A stretch of 64,000 nucleotides of DNA from Maricaulis sp. (GTDB taxonomy: Bacteria > Pseudomonadota > Alphaproteobacteria > Caulobacterales > Maricaulaceae): NCBI RefSeq assembly GCF_030149235.1, contig NZ_JASBRW010000068.1, positions 1 through 64,000 on the forward strand. The letters are read 5' to 3'. Below, piece by piece: positions 55,030 through 64,000 of this stretch. Position 1 is the stretch's first letter. Each line of letters starts with the position of its first letter. The notes under the pieces are model-generated. The model had not been told where the DNA came from and did not search any database. It saw nothing but the letters and a program-made list of their open reading frames with translations. The position numbers and the translations under genes were made by a program.

Positions 55030-55551
55030 GTGCACATGCGAGCCTTGGCGGACGAAAAACGCGGTCAAATGAGCAGTGCCCTGCTGCTTCTGACCAGCGT
55101 GCTATTCCCGCTCGGACTGATTTTGCCGGCTGTTGAAACCACACATGTCTGGCTCTGGCGCGGCGAGCACTCGATCGCCGGCTTTGGTCTCGCCCTGCTC
55201 GAGGCAGAGGAATACCTCCTGGCCACGATTGTCTGGATCTTCTCGTTGATCTTTCCGGCCATCAAGCTGATCTGGATGTGGCGCCTGCAATTCCGCAGAG
55301 GCGAACTGCCGAGCCATGGCCAGGTGCGATTGCTGGAACTGCTCGGGAAATGGTCAATGGCCGACGTGCTGGTGATCGCGCTTCTGGTTCTCACCGTGCG
55401 GGGCAATTTCGTTTTCGGCGCAGCGCCCTTGCCGGGCCTGTTCGTCTTCGCCCTCGCTGTCGCCCTGTCTATGATCGTCTCGGGGAGGATCCAGGCGCAA
55501 TTGCGGGCGCGTCAGTCCGCCGGAGCGGCCGTTTTGTCCAGCAAGGACTGA
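55030..55551 (+). CDS. pqiA: PqiA-type paraquat-inducible protein A
   Basis: A 173-residue inner-membrane protein with four helices and the PqiA pattern LLTSVLFPLGLILPAVETTHVWLWR, IFSLIFPAIKLIWMW, GKWSMADVLVIALLVL. The PqiABC system moves lipids between membranes; here only PqiA is present, with an Mla-type operon 6 kb away. The 3' end overlaps the marR 3' end by 40 bp. Confidence 0.82.
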   Translation: MHMRALADEKRGQMSSALLLLTSVLFPLGLILPAVETTHVWLWRGEHSIAGFGLALLEAEEYLLATIVWIFSLIFPAIKLIWMWRLQFRRGELPSHGQVRLLELLGKWSMADVLVIALLVLTVRGNFVFGAAPLPGLFVFALAVALSMIVSGRIQAQLRARQSAGAAVLSSKD

Positions 55552-55985
55552 GCCCGCGCGCGGACCCAGTCAAGCAGTGCGGCCAGGAGCTGCGCCTCCT
55601 CATCGCTCAAACCGGCCAGCAAAGCCGCCTCGGCCTCAAGCGCGGCCGGCGCGACATCGGCGTAGACCGCCTCGCCATCTGCCGTCAGCCGCAGCAAGGA
55701 CGAGCGCTTGTCCCGTCCATGCGGGCGTTTCTCCACCAGGCCCCTATCAACCAGCGCCCGGACCGCGCGGCTCACCGACACCTTGTCCAGACCCGCTGCA
55801 TCACCCAGACCCTGGGCGGTGGCTTCGCCATCCTCGCCGAGAATGGCGATGACCCGCCATTCCGGAATCGACAGGCCGAAGCGGGCGCGATAGGCGCGTC
55901 CGACCATGCGGCTGACCCGGTGCGAAGCCAGCGCCAGCCGATAGGGCAGATAGTCGTGAAGACGTAGGGGTGTATCCGTGCTCAT
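55512..55985 (-). CDS. MarR-family transcription regulator
   Basis: A 157-residue winged-helix regulator: helix-turn-helix ATAQGLGDAAGLDKVSVSRAVRALVDRGLVEKR, wing GRDKRSSLLRLTADGEAVY. Start ATG 55985. Divergent from the fumarylpyruvate hydrolase gene by 85 bp, so probably its regulator. It overlaps the end of pqiA on the opposite strand. Confidence 0.93.
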   Translation of the reverse strand: MSTDTPLRLHDYLPYRLALASHRVSRMVGRAYRARFGLSIPEWRVIAILGEDGEATAQGLGDAAGLDKVSVSRAVRALVDRGLVEKRPHGRDKRSSLLRLTADGEAVYADVAPAALEAEAALLAGLSDEEAQLLAALLDWVRARAQSLLDKTAAPAD

Positions 55986-56070
55986 GGGCGCAGCTTGCCG
56001 GGTTGGCCGGTACACAACAAGCACCTGTCTGCGCCTCGACGCAGACCGCGGCGCGGGTTATGGCAGGGCC

Positions 56071-56712
56071 ATGACTGATCTCTTCCCTCCCCGCCGCGCT
56101 CCGCGGCTGCCCATTGCCGGCGACAGCCGTGTGTTTCCGGTCAACCGGATCTTCTGCATTGGCCGCAACTATGCCGACCATGCCGCTGAAATGGGCGCGG
56201 CGCCCGAGCCGATCTTCTTCATGAAGCCGGCGCACAGCATCATCACCGGACCGAGCGTCCCCTACCCGCCGCAGACCTCAGACCTGCACCATGAGGTCGA
56301 GATGGTCCTGGCCCTCGGACCGGGGGCCGAGGTCGTCGCCGCAGGCACCGGCGTGGATCTGACCCGGCGCGATCTGCAAGGCCAGATGAAAGAGAAACGC
56401 GCGCCATGGGAGATCGGCAAGGCTTTCACCGCCTCCGCTCCTGTTGGGGCACTGCGCCTCGGCCCTGCACCTTCGGTCGGCTCGATCAGCCTGTCGGTCA
56501 ATGGTAACACCCGCCAGAGCGGTGACCTCAACCAGATGATCCTGCCTCCGGCCGAGCTGATCCAGGCGCTGTCACGCTATTTCGACCTGGCGGAAGGCGA
56601 TCTGATCTTCTCGGGCACGCCGGCCGGTGTCGCTGCCATAGCGCCGGGCGATACCGTCGAAGCCCGCATCGCCGGCCTGTCCGATCTCGATTTCACACTG
56701 ACCGGAGCCTGA
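56071..56712 (+). CDS. Fumarylacetoacetate/fumarylpyruvate hydrolase
   Basis: A 213-residue FAH-family hydrolase from ATG 56071. Shows FCIGRNYADHAAEMG, FFMKPAHSI, the metal ligands in DLHHEVEMVLALG, and IFSGTPAGVAAIAPGDTVE. With the next gene (zeta-class isomerase, 2 nt on) it fits the last two steps of a gentisate (maleylpyruvate) or homogentisate pathway; no ring-cleavage dioxygenase is in the window. Confidence 0.9.
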   Translation: MTDLFPPRRAPRLPIAGDSRVFPVNRIFCIGRNYADHAAEMGAAPEPIFFMKPAHSIITGPSVPYPPQTSDLHHEVEMVLALGPGAEVVAAGTGVDLTRRDLQGQMKEKRAPWEIGKAFTASAPVGALRLGPAPSVGSISLSVNGNTRQSGDLNQMILPPAELIQALSRYFDLAEGDLIFSGTPAGVAAIAPGDTVEARIAGLSDLDFTLTGA

Positions 56713-56714
56713 AC

Positions 56715-57359
56715 ATGCCGCTGACGCTTTATGGATACTGGCGTTCGAGCGCGGCCTACCGCCTGCGCATCGCTCTCAACCTGAAGGGTCAGACCTATGA
56801 CCAGGTCTCGATCAATCTGAAGGATGGTGAGCAGACGAGCGAGGCCTGGCTGGCGAAACAGCCGCAGGGCCTGGTGCCTCTCCTCGAAGACGGCGACAAG
56901 CGCCTGGTCCAGTCACCAGCCATCCTGGAATGGATTGAGGAGACCTGGCCCGAGCCGGCTCTGCTGCCCACGGACACGGAAGCGCGCTGCCTGGTGCGGG
57001 GCTGGACGTCAGTGATCGGCTGCGACATCCACCCGGTCCAGAACCTGCGCATTCTCAACGCGGCCGCAGCCCTCGACGGGACCGGATTTGACGGCATGAA
57101 AGCCTGGGCCCAGCGCTGGACCCAATCGGGCCTCGAAGCGTTGGAACGCATGGTCGCGGACCATCAGCGCACCACACCCTTCCTGTTCGGCGACCAGCCG
57201 GGCATGAGCGAGGTGTATCTGGTGCCGCAAATGTACAATGCCCGGCGCTGGGACACCGATCTGTCGAACTGCCCGACCCTGGTGGCCGCAGATGCCGCGG
57301 CCCGCGCCTTGCCCGCCTTCGAAAAGGCGCTGCCGGAAAATCAGCCCGACGCGGGCTGA
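56715..57359 (+). CDS. maiA: Maleylacetoacetate/maleylpyruvate isomerase (zeta GST)
   Basis: A 214-residue zeta-class GST with the signature SSAAYRLRIALNLKG near residues 11-25 (classically SSxxxRVRIAL), then QGLVPLLEDGD, and C-terminal MSEVYLVPQMYNARRW. Isomerises the cis product of ring cleavage using glutathione. Two bases after the hydrolase, same operon; converges on the DUF418 gene with a 19-bp overlap. Confidence 0.9.
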   Translation: MPLTLYGYWRSSAAYRLRIALNLKGQTYDQVSINLKDGEQTSEAWLAKQPQGLVPLLEDGDKRLVQSPAILEWIEETWPEPALLPTDTEARCLVRGWTSVIGCDIHPVQNLRILNAAAALDGTGFDGMKAWAQRWTQSGLEALERMVADHQRTTPFLFGDQPGMSEVYLVPQMYNARRWDTDLSNCPTLVAADAAARALPAFEKALPENQPDAG

Positions 57360-58567
57360 TCCGTCGCGGCTTCGCTTTGGCGTCTGAAGGGCTGGGCCTT
57401 GCCATAGGTCAGCGAGCGCCACGCCCATTCCATCGGGCCGAAGCGGAACCGGCTGAGCCAGAAAGGCGACCAGGCAAGCTGCAGTACCCAGACACCGACG
57501 ACCATCAACACCATGAGCGAACGGTCGACCTGTCCAAACAGGCCCAGGCCCGGGAAACCGACGAAGATGAAGGTCATGATCAGGGTCTGGCTGAGATAAT
57601 TGGTGAAGGCCATCTTGCCGGTCGCGGCCAGCACCGAGCTTACCGGTTTGAGCCAGACCTGCTGACAGATCAGCATGATCAGCGAAGCATAGCCGAAGGC
57701 CAGGATCATCGAGCCGACATATTGGGCCGCTTCTGCTTGCCAGGCGACCCGAGTGGAGAAATCGTTGGCGAGAACATACCACGCCTGCCAGCCGGACAGG
57801 GCCACACCAACCGGGATACAGATCGCCGCACACCAGCCATAGCGCTTGGCCGACCAACCCAGGGTCAGGAAACCGGCGCGGAAGGCGGCCATGCCGATCA
57901 GCATCATGCCGGCGATGCGGCCGGAGAACATCACCAGCTGGATCAGTTCGAAGATCAGTGTGGTCGCCATATTGTAGGGCATGCGGTCGATGAAGCCGGC
58001 CTGATAGAGGGCGGTGAGCTCGGCCACGCGTTCGGGTGTGAAGCCCATCGACTCGGCCCCCGTCGTGGTGTCGCCGAGGAGCGCGCCGATCGCCGCGCCG
58101 CCGATCATCAACAGGCCGGTAAAGGCGACCAGCCCGAGCCCCAGGGCCAGCAGCCCCCCCGTGGTCATGCGCCGGGCCGTAACCACAACCATGCCCGCAA
58201 GGGCATAGGGAACGAGGATGTCGCCATACCAGAAGATGTAGGCGTGGATCAGGCCGAAAAAGAGCAGCCACAACATGCGCCGCCAATGACGTTTATGCGC
58301 CGCCTCACCCGTGCCGAGCATCAAACAGATCCCGGCCCCGAACATGGCGGAAAACAGGGTGATGAATTTCAGTTCGAAAAAGGTCTGGGTGAACCACCAG
58401 GCCAGCTGGTTGACGGGCTGGTCGAAATTACCCTGGACATAGGGGAAATCCGTCGCCGGCCAAAGCAGGCCGAAATACTGGACATTCACCATCAAGATGC
58501 CGAGGACAGCAAAGCCCCGCAGCGTGTCGAGGCTTTCAAAGCGCATCGCGCGGGGCGCAGCCGGCAT
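57341..58567 (-). CDS. DUF418 family membrane protein
   Basis: A 408-residue protein with about 8-10 membrane helices and the DUF418 pattern FESLDTLRGFAVLGILMVN at the start, GKMAFTNYLSQT and LQLAWSPFWLSRFRFGPMEWAWRSLTYG near the end. Start ATG 58567 (AAAGGAG six bases upstream), rather than an upstream ATG. Function unknown (family related to acyltransferase-like YeiB). Confidence 0.88.
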   Translation of the reverse strand: MPAAPRAMRFESLDTLRGFAVLGILMVNVQYFGLLWPATDFPYVQGNFDQPVNQLAWWFTQTFFELKFITLFSAMFGAGICLMLGTGEAAHKRHWRRMLWLLFFGLIHAYIFWYGDILVPYALAGMVVVTARRMTTGGLLALGLGLVAFTGLLMIGGAAIGALLGDTTTGAESMGFTPERVAELTALYQAGFIDRMPYNMATTLIFELIQLVMFSGRIAGMMLIGMAAFRAGFLTLGWSAKRYGWCAAICIPVGVALSGWQAWYVLANDFSTRVAWQAEAAQYVGSMILAFGYASLIMLICQQVWLKPVSSVLAATGKMAFTNYLSQTLIMTFIFVGFPGLGLFGQVDRSLMVLMVVGVWVLQLAWSPFWLSRFRFGPMEWAWRSLTYGKAQPFRRQSEAATDQPASG

Positions 58568-58712
58568 GGAATTCTCCTTTGAGGCGAAATCGCCCTGATT
58601 CAGCCTTATTCTTACGAAGTTTTCACGCAATTCAACGGCTTCTTGAATTGAATATTACAAGGCTTGTCGTCATACCCAATAGGCCGTTGGTGTTTTTAGA
58701 GGGACAGCTAAA

Positions 58713-59003
58713 ATGACCGACCTGCTCGCCGCCTTCATCGAATGGCTTGCGGTTCTGGCGATGTCACTGGTTGGCATCGAATACACCCCCGCCGTGGACT
58801 GTGATCCGCAACAACCTGCCGAATACGGGACCGTCGCCTATGTGGCAGACGGATACCTGCAGCCCGCCGCCTATCAGATGCATGACGGAGCCATCATCGA
58901 GACTGGCCTGCAAGCCGTCAGTAATTGCGATGCGTCGGCGCTGATCCGGCCAGCTGGCGACACGCTGTTTCTGGTCAAGAATACCCGTTCCTACGACAGC
59001 TGA
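58713..59003 (+). CDS. Small protein with one hydrophobic helix, unknown
   Basis: A 96-residue protein with a hydrophobic N-terminus (DLLAAFIEWLAVLAMSLVGIEY) that is a signal or anchor, and a short C-terminal part with two Cys. No family recognised. It reads convincingly as protein and stands alone with a probable start at 58713. Confidence 0.5.
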   Translation: MTDLLAAFIEWLAVLAMSLVGIEYTPAVDCDPQQPAEYGTVAYVADGYLQPAAYQMHDGAIIETGLQAVSNCDASALIRPAGDTLFLVKNTRSYDS

Positions 59004-59181
59004 TCGCGTCGAATCGCTTCAATTTTCCGCTGCAAATCCAGTCTCTGCATAGATTATCTGTGTCTAAGCGGAGCCTTTGGGCGTATGTTCATTATAGTTT
59101 GATTAACACATCGCCCCCGCCGGACGATGCGCTGAAGAATTCGCGCACCCAGGCAGACAGAGCCCTGTAAAGAGCATCGAG

Positions 59182-61239
59182 ATGAACGAGAATCTGCAAG
59201 ATAATTCAAGCATTTTGGCTGAAGTCGATCTGATCGCCGAGAGCCACGAAGCCCCGCTTGCCGCCGCACCGCGCAGCCACATCGCCGCCGAATCGGATGC
59301 GCTACCGAACGGAGCGCCAAGCCGTCAGCAGGCCGATCGATCCGGCGCCTGGCTGGTCTGGACCGGAAATATTTTCGCCCTTTTGTGGATCGGTGCAGCC
59401 GGCGCTTTCCTGATGGGCTATCTCGGTATCACCTCGCTGGAGAGCCTGACTCGTTTCGGCTTTGGCCAGCTTACCGGTCTCGCTGTGTTTGCCCTGACCC
59501 CGGCCTTGCTGTTCGCGATGTGCGGCCTGCTGGCACGGGAGATCGTCCGCAATGCGCGCAATACCGACCGGGTCGAAGCCGCAATCACCCGACTGGCCCA
59601 GCCCGCCGCTCATGCCGGCCAGCAGATCCGCACCCTGGCCGATGCCGTCTCCGGCGAGGTCGAGCGGATCAATGACAGCATGGACAGCGCCCTTGCCCGG
59701 CTAGCCGCCATGGAAGAAGTCATCAGCCACCATGCCGACACGCTGGAACACTCTGCCGGTGACGCTCAAGAGCGCACCGAGACCTTGCTGTCCGGCCTGC
59801 GCAAGGAGCGTCTGCGCCTGAGCGAGGTGTCTGAAAGCCTTGACGACAAAGCGGCCCTGATCGCCGCTGCGATCTCGGATCAGTCGAAAATGGTAGCCGC
59901 GGCGGCCGAGCTCGCAGCCAGCCAGGCCAATGATACCGAGAAACGGCTTTTGGCCACCGTCGATACGCTCAATGATGCCAGCGCCTCCATGGCTGAACGC
60001 GGCCAGGTGGTTTCCGCCCGCATTACTGACCGGATCGAGCATCTGCGCGAACTGGCCGATGCACTCAAGACCGGAGCGACCGACCTCGACGCGGCCTATG
60101 ACGCGCACAAGCTCAAACTGGGCGAAACCGGGGAGGCCTTGCGCCAGGAGCAGGAGAAGATCGCCGCGGCGCTGGACTTCCACCGCGCCGAACTGGACGT
60201 CATGGTCACGGCTGCCCGCGACGGCGCCGAGGCCCTCAGCAGCGCGACCACGGACGGTGCCAGCGCCTTCAAGGATGCGATCGACGATGCCCTGACGCGA
60301 TCGCGCGATCTGGCCGGCCATGTCCGCCGCGAAACCGATCACGCTGCGCGCGAGCATGAAACCGCGCTGGCCCGCCTGGTGGCTGCCGCGCAGGAAGCCA
60401 AGACCATGTCTGACGCAGCCATCGCCGCCGTTGAAGCCCAGGCCGACCGGGTCGCCGACAAGGTCCAACAGTCCAATGAAGCCGCCTATGAGGCCGCCCA
60501 GCGCTCAGACCTTGCCTTTGAGCAACGCATGGCCGAGGCAGAGAAACTGACCGCGAAAGCTTCCCAGGCCGCCGATGATGCTGCTGAGTCCGTGCGCCGC
60601 CGCCTGGAAGCCGTGCTGGCTTCCGCCCGGGCGGAAACCCAGACCGTGGAGCGCCAGATCGACAGCATGACGGAGCGCCTCGGCGAGATGCCGGAACTGG
60701 CCCGCAGCCGGGCCCAGGAGGCCGCCGACGCGCTGCGCCGTGGGCTGGAGGGCCTCAATGCTGCAGCCTTGGCGGCCGCCGAGGAGGCACAGGAAATCGA
60801 CGCAGCCTTCCAGGCCCGGATTCGCCAGAACTACGAATTGCTGAGCGATTTCATGCTGCGTATGGGATCGGTCGCCGGCGGACGCCGGGTTCCCGACCTC
60901 GGTCTCAATGAAGTTCCCTCGCCGCTTCCGCGCCGAAGCCGCACGACGGAGGGCGGCAGTATCGACGCCAATGCCGCCTCAAACGGCCCGACGGACACAC
61001 CCAGCCGCGATGAGATGAAGACCGGCTTGACCGGGATGTCGGATCAAGACCGCGCTGCGGCAGAAACCCCGGTCGGTTTCCCGGAGCGGGATGCGCCCAA
61101 ACCGTCAGCTGCCCCGGCCAGCCCGCGGGTCGGTCGCCGCAGCGAGCCGGGCTGGCGCTGGAAGGACCTCCTGTCCTCCATGCCGGAAGACCAGGATGGC
61201 CAGCCGCGTGCCGCCAATGCGGATGAAAAGAAAGACTAG
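59182..61239 (+). CDS. Two-TM coiled-coil protein, possibly TipN-like
   Basis: A 685-residue protein: cytoplasmic N-terminus, two membrane helices (about 55-78 and 88-113), then a long coiled coil (about 125-550, Ala/Glu/Arg-rich with MTERLGEMPELARSRAQEA) and a disordered Pro/Ser tail. The same layout as the Caulobacter polarity factor TipN, which marks the new pole and helps place the flagellum. Shorter than Caulobacter TipN (about 880). The assignment is by architecture, and generic coiled-coil proteins would look similar. Confidence 0.5.
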   Translation: MNENLQDNSSILAEVDLIAESHEAPLAAAPRSHIAAESDALPNGAPSRQQADRSGAWLVWTGNIFALLWIGAAGAFLMGYLGITSLESLTRFGFGQLTGLAVFALTPALLFAMCGLLAREIVRNARNTDRVEAAITRLAQPAAHAGQQIRTLADAVSGEVERINDSMDSALARLAAMEEVISHHADTLEHSAGDAQERTETLLSGLRKERLRLSEVSESLDDKAALIAAAISDQSKMVAAAAELAASQANDTEKRLLATVDTLNDASASMAERGQVVSARITDRIEHLRELADALKTGATDLDAAYDAHKLKLGETGEALRQEQEKIAAALDFHRAELDVMVTAARDGAEALSSATTDGASAFKDAIDDALTRSRDLAGHVRRETDHAAREHETALARLVAAAQEAKTMSDAAIAAVEAQADRVADKVQQSNEAAYEAAQRSDLAFEQRMAEAEKLTAKASQAADDAAESVRRRLEAVLASARAETQTVERQIDSMTERLGEMPELARSRAQEAADALRRGLEGLNAAALAAAEEAQEIDAAFQARIRQNYELLSDFMLRMGSVAGGRRVPDLGLNEVPSPLPRRSRTTEGGSIDANAASNGPTDTPSRDEMKTGLTGMSDQDRAAAETPVGFPERDAPKPSAAPASPRVGRRSEPGWRWKDLLSSMPEDQDGQPRAANADEKKD

Positions 61240-61242
61240 AGC

Positions 61243-61863
61243 CTAGCCGGTACTGTCTGCCGTCCAGCGCGCCAGGTCGTCCACGGCTTGGCGCGAGGCG
61301 GCGTTGAAAGCGTCGATGATGGCGCCAGCCCGATTCTCCCGCGCCCGCACTTCCGCCGAAAAGACCTGCGAGCCGACGAACTCACGGCCGCTCTCCCGGA
61401 TCAGGCGGGCAGCGATGCGCACACGGACCACCGGTGCCGCATCGGCACCCTGATCATAGGCAGCCTCAAACTCGCGCAGATCGAGGCGAAGCTCATATTC
61501 CCCCCGTATAGCGTCAGCCGGGCGTACGGGATCAATGCCGGTATCGTCGGAATGGAAGGTATCGATCACCAGGTTCTGGATCAGGCTCGGGGCTGGAGAA
61601 ATCCAGCGCGCCCCCGCCATATAGGCCAGATGCTGATCGCTGACCTGGATCGCGATCTCGTCACCGCTGAGCCCCGCCGGCGCCATCGGGCGCTCGATCT
61701 CGACAATGACCCGGTCAACTTCGCCATCAGCCTGCCGCGGCTCGGGGCTGGACAGGCGATAGACGGCCACCGGCTCGGTTTCCGGCAGCAAGGAGACACA
61801 GCCCGTCAGGGCCAGGGCGCTGAGCCCGGCAAGCGCCAGGCCTTTGATCGTCGATACGGTCAT
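61243..61863 (-). CDS. ABC-type lipid transport auxiliary lipoprotein (PqiC/MlaX type)
   Basis: A 206-residue lipoprotein with lipobox LTGC (Cys22) and the ABC_trans_aux pattern (YRLSSPEPRQADGEVDRVIVEI, AYMAGARWISPAPSLIQNLVI, YELRLDLREFEA). Outer-membrane partner of MCE transporters. Last in the mlaE-mlaF-mlaD run, overlapping mlaD by 4 bp. Confidence 0.85.
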   Translation of the reverse strand: MTVSTIKGLALAGLSALALTGCVSLLPETEPVAVYRLSSPEPRQADGEVDRVIVEIERPMAPAGLSGDEIAIQVSDQHLAYMAGARWISPAPSLIQNLVIDTFHSDDTGIDPVRPADAIRGEYELRLDLREFEAAYDQGADAAPVVRVRIAARLIRESGREFVGSQVFSAEVRARENRAGAIIDAFNAASRQAVDDLARWTADSTG

Positions 61864-62810
61864 TGCGGAACCTCCACCTGTTCGCGCGGCGTGCCGGCGA
61901 TGAACTGACCCGGATTGTTTTCGATTTCGCTGGCAATGCGTTCCAGCGCCTCGGTCAGACGCTGCAGGTTCGCCGCCGAGCGGGTGATATTCTCAAGACC
62001 ATTATCGGCAAAATTCTCGACCGCCGGGGTCACCGAGCGCACCAGATAGTCGGTATCCACCGCTGCCTGGTTGACCGCCATGGCGGCCAGCGTGGTCTCG
62101 TTCACCGCCGGGGTGAGATCATCAATCAGGAAATTCTCGGCCGAGACAGAGAATTGCTGCAGCGACTGAGCCGCCACGGAGATGTCAGATGCGGCCGTAT
62201 CAATGCGCTGGATGGCATCGCGGGCATCAGCGATCAGCGCGTCTTCCTCGCTCAGTCGATCGGTGATCTCGCGCAGATTGGTCAGGGTTTGCGAGACCTC
62301 TTCGATATTGTCCTCATTGAGCAGTTCGGACAGGCGGAACAGCGCGATCTGAGCCGCATCGAGCACGTCCTCGGAGCCTTCCACCAGGCCTTCCAGCTGG
62401 GCCCGGCGCGCAAAGATACGCGGCGGCGGGCGATTGGCCGGGCTCTGCAGGCGCTGGGCATCCGGTGAACCGCCGGAAATCAGAATGTAGGACAGGCCGG
62501 TCAGGCCCTGGGGTTCGAGCTGGGCGAAACTGTCGATCCGCACAGGCGTCTGGGCCAGCACCTGGACCCGGGCGACCACGCGGCTCTGTTCGTCCAGGCC
62601 CAGCTCGGTCACCTCACCGACCTGGATACCGTTGAACCGCACCTCGGCGCTCTCGCGCAGGCCGCGGACAGGGCCATCGAACACAATGTCGTACATGGCG
62701 TATTCCTCGTCGAAGGAGACTTTCGCCATCCAAAGCGAGAAGAACACGCCTGCGACCACAAGGATCACGGTGAAGAGCCCCACCAGGGCGTGGTGCGCTT
62801 TCGTTTCCAT
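61860..62810 (-). CDS. mlaD: MlaD-like MCE domain protein
   Basis: A 316-residue periplasmic MCE subunit: N-terminal membrane helix (LVGLFTVILVVAGVFFSLWM), MCE domain about 38-125 (FDGPVRGLRESAEVRFNGIQVGEVTEL, LTGLSYILISGG), then a long helical C-terminal tail. Substrate-binding part of an inner-to-outer membrane lipid transporter. It is 3 nt from mlaF and overlaps the lipoprotein gene. Confidence 0.92.
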   Translation of the reverse strand: METKAHHALVGLFTVILVVAGVFFSLWMAKVSFDEEYAMYDIVFDGPVRGLRESAEVRFNGIQVGEVTELGLDEQSRVVARVQVLAQTPVRIDSFAQLEPQGLTGLSYILISGGSPDAQRLQSPANRPPPRIFARRAQLEGLVEGSEDVLDAAQIALFRLSELLNEDNIEEVSQTLTNLREITDRLSEEDALIADARDAIQRIDTAASDISVAAQSLQQFSVSAENFLIDDLTPAVNETTLAAMAVNQAAVDTDYLVRSVTPAVENFADNGLENITRSAANLQRLTEALERIASEIENNPGQFIAGTPREQVEVPQ

Positions 62811-62813
62811 CGT

Positions 62814-63587
62814 CTAGCTCTCTTTCCCCGCCAGTGCTGCGCGACCGCGCGGACCATGGAAGTATTCCCGGATCCAAGGATGCGGATTACGCAACAGGGC
62901 CTCGATCGGTGCAACCGCAGCCACGCGCTTGTCTGCCAGAACCGCGACACGGTCGCAAATGGCATGAAGACTGTCGAGATCGTGGGTGATCATCAAAACC
63001 GTCAGGCCCAGGGCCTGGGATAATTCAAGAATGAGGCTGTCAAACGCCGCTGCACCGATCGGATCGAGACCGGCAGTCGGCTCATCCAGGAACAGGATTT
63101 CCGGATCCAAAGCCAGAGCCCGGGCCAGAGCCACACGCTTGCGCATACCGCCGGACAGCTCGGACGGGTAGCGATCGCCGACATCGGGCGACAGACCGGA
63201 CAGACCGATCTTCATGCTCGCAATCTCCTCCATGAGGGCATGCGGCATGTCGACGTGCTCGCGCAGCGGTGCCATGACGTTTTCCAGCACGGTAAGCGAG
63301 GTGAACAGGGCGCCGTTCTGGAACAGCACGCCCCAGCGCGAATTGACCTTGAGACGCTCGAGCGCGCTCATCTGCGAGAAGCGGCGGCCATTGAACAGGA
63401 TGTCGCCGCCATCGGGTTCCTTGAGGCCGAGAATGCTATTGAGCAGCACTGTCTTGCCGGTACCCGAGCCACCGACCAGCCCCATGATCTCGCCGCGGCG
63501 GATATCCAGGTCGAGATTCTCGTGCACGACATGGCGCCCGAAGGCGGTGCGCAGTCCGCGCACGGAGATGAGGATGTCCTCGCTCAT
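62814..63587 (-). CDS. mlaF: MlaF-like lipid ABC transporter ATPase
   Basis: A 257-residue ABC ATPase: Walker A GGSGTGKTVLL near 38-48, signature LSGGMRKRVALARAL, Walker B EILFLDEPTAGLDP, H-loop ITHD. Powers MCE lipid transport. Overlaps the mlaE stop by 4 bp. Confidence 0.94.
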   Translation of the reverse strand: MSEDILISVRGLRTAFGRHVVHENLDLDIRRGEIMGLVGGSGTGKTVLLNSILGLKEPDGGDILFNGRRFSQMSALERLKVNSRWGVLFQNGALFTSLTVLENVMAPLREHVDMPHALMEEIASMKIGLSGLSPDVGDRYPSELSGGMRKRVALARALALDPEILFLDEPTAGLDPIGAAAFDSLILELSQALGLTVLMITHDLDSLHAICDRVAVLADKRVAAVAPIEALLRNPHPWIREYFHGPRGRAALAGKES

Positions 63588-64000
63588 ATGCCGAGCTCCA
63601 GGTACATCATCGCGAACATGGCCTCGAGCACGATCACCGCGAAGATCGACTGGACAACGGACGCCGTCACGCGGCGGCCGAGCGATTCCACATCACCGGA
63701 CACCATCATGCCCTGGCGACAGCCGATAATGGCAACGACCAGGCCGAAGACCGGCGCCTTGGACATGCCGACCAGGAAGTGATCCCAGGGCAGCTCCTGA
63801 TGGAAGCGGGCGATAAACAGGGTTGGCGAGATATCCTGCGCGCTCCAGGCGACAATCATGCCGCCGAAAATCCCGGCGATCATGGCCCCGAAGGTCAGGA
63901 GCGGCGCCATCAGCACGCAGGCAATCACGCGTGGCAGGACCAGGGCCTCGAAGGGATCGAGACCGAGTACCCGCATGGCATCGATCTCCTGCTGCATCTT
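63584..64000 (-). CDS. mlaE: MlaE-like permease, partial (5' end beyond window)
   Basis: The C-terminal 139 codons of an MlaE-type permease; the frame remains open at 64000, so the start lies outside. Visible: QQEIDAMRVLGLDPFEALVLPRVIACVLMAPLL, then membrane helices and RVTASVVQSIFAVIVLEAMFAMMY. Overlaps the mlaF start by 4 bp. Confidence 0.93.
   Translation of the reverse strand, partial: KMQQEIDAMRVLGLDPFEALVLPRVIACVLMAPLLTFGAMIAGIFGGMIVAWSAQDISPTLFIARFHQELPWDHFLVGMSKAPVFGLVVAIIGCRQGMMVSGDVESLGRRVTASVVQSIFAVIVLEAMFAMMYLELGI

Overview
The window looks like chromosomal DNA of a GC-rich, dimorphic alphaproteobacterium of the Caulobacter/Maricaulis type. The evidence is the flagellar gene order (fliQ-fliR-flhB-cckA, flgF-flgG-flgA-flgH, divergent fliX/flgI, flbT-flaF-flagellins), the lineage-specific genes cckA, fliX, flaF, flbT and flmG, CtrA-type boxes (TTAA-N7-TTAA), sigma-54 promoters paired with FlbD/ftr-like palindromes, and a GTTC-N7-GTTC LexA box. 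Maricaulis is the best guess; that name is inference. I found no rRNA, tRNA, CRISPR array, insertion sequence or phage gene.

Layout. 1-320: probable start of recA (running off the left edge) with a LexA box. 320-6411: an MltF-like lytic transglycosylase, then on the minus strand fliQ-fliR-flhB-cckA, so the export gate operon runs into the master cell-cycle kinase. 6524-10403: two tandem DUF885 (HEGxPGHH) lipoproteins. 10478-22605: basal-body and motor genes: flgB-flgC-fliE, fliO-fliP, a minus-strand fliL-fliM-DUF6468-motE-TPR operon, and flgF-flgG-flgA-flgH. 22935-24989: an unrecognised 684-residue Cys-rich secreted protein. 25000-28157: dksA-like gene, fliX, and flgI-flgJ(N-domain)-flbY.

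28410-44454 is the filament and glycosylation island. It holds a 918-residue FlaEY-like protein with a beta-propeller (SBBP) middle, a degenerate cytidylyltransferase, pseB-pseG, pseC, three flagellins with flaG, flaF and flbT, the flagellin glycosyltransferase flmG, pseF, and pseH-pseI. All six enzymes from UDP-GlcNAc to CMP-pseudaminic acid are present, plus the transferase. Each flagellin has its own sigma-54 promoter, upstream GGCA-N5-TGCC palindromes and a hairpin at its 3' end.

44511-64000 is mostly housekeeping and envelope: moxR with a CoxE-like VWA gene, a GST, chorismate mutase, an HPt protein, two small secreted unknowns, a YfiR-like/TonB-receptor/chemoreceptor cluster, pqiA, marR divergent from a fumarylpyruvate-hydrolase/maleylpyruvate-isomerase pair, a DUF418 membrane protein, a two-TM coiled-coil protein resembling the polarity factor TipN, and a minus-strand Mla-type lipid transport operon cut by the right edge.

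Regulatory reading (inference): CtrA boxes lie 45-49 nt upstream of flgB, fliX and pseB, which would tie early flagellar genes and sugar synthesis to the cell cycle. Five sigma-54/ftr pairs serve the later genes flgF, flgI and the three flagellins. CckA, at the head of the CtrA phosphorelay in relatives, is encoded in the same region.
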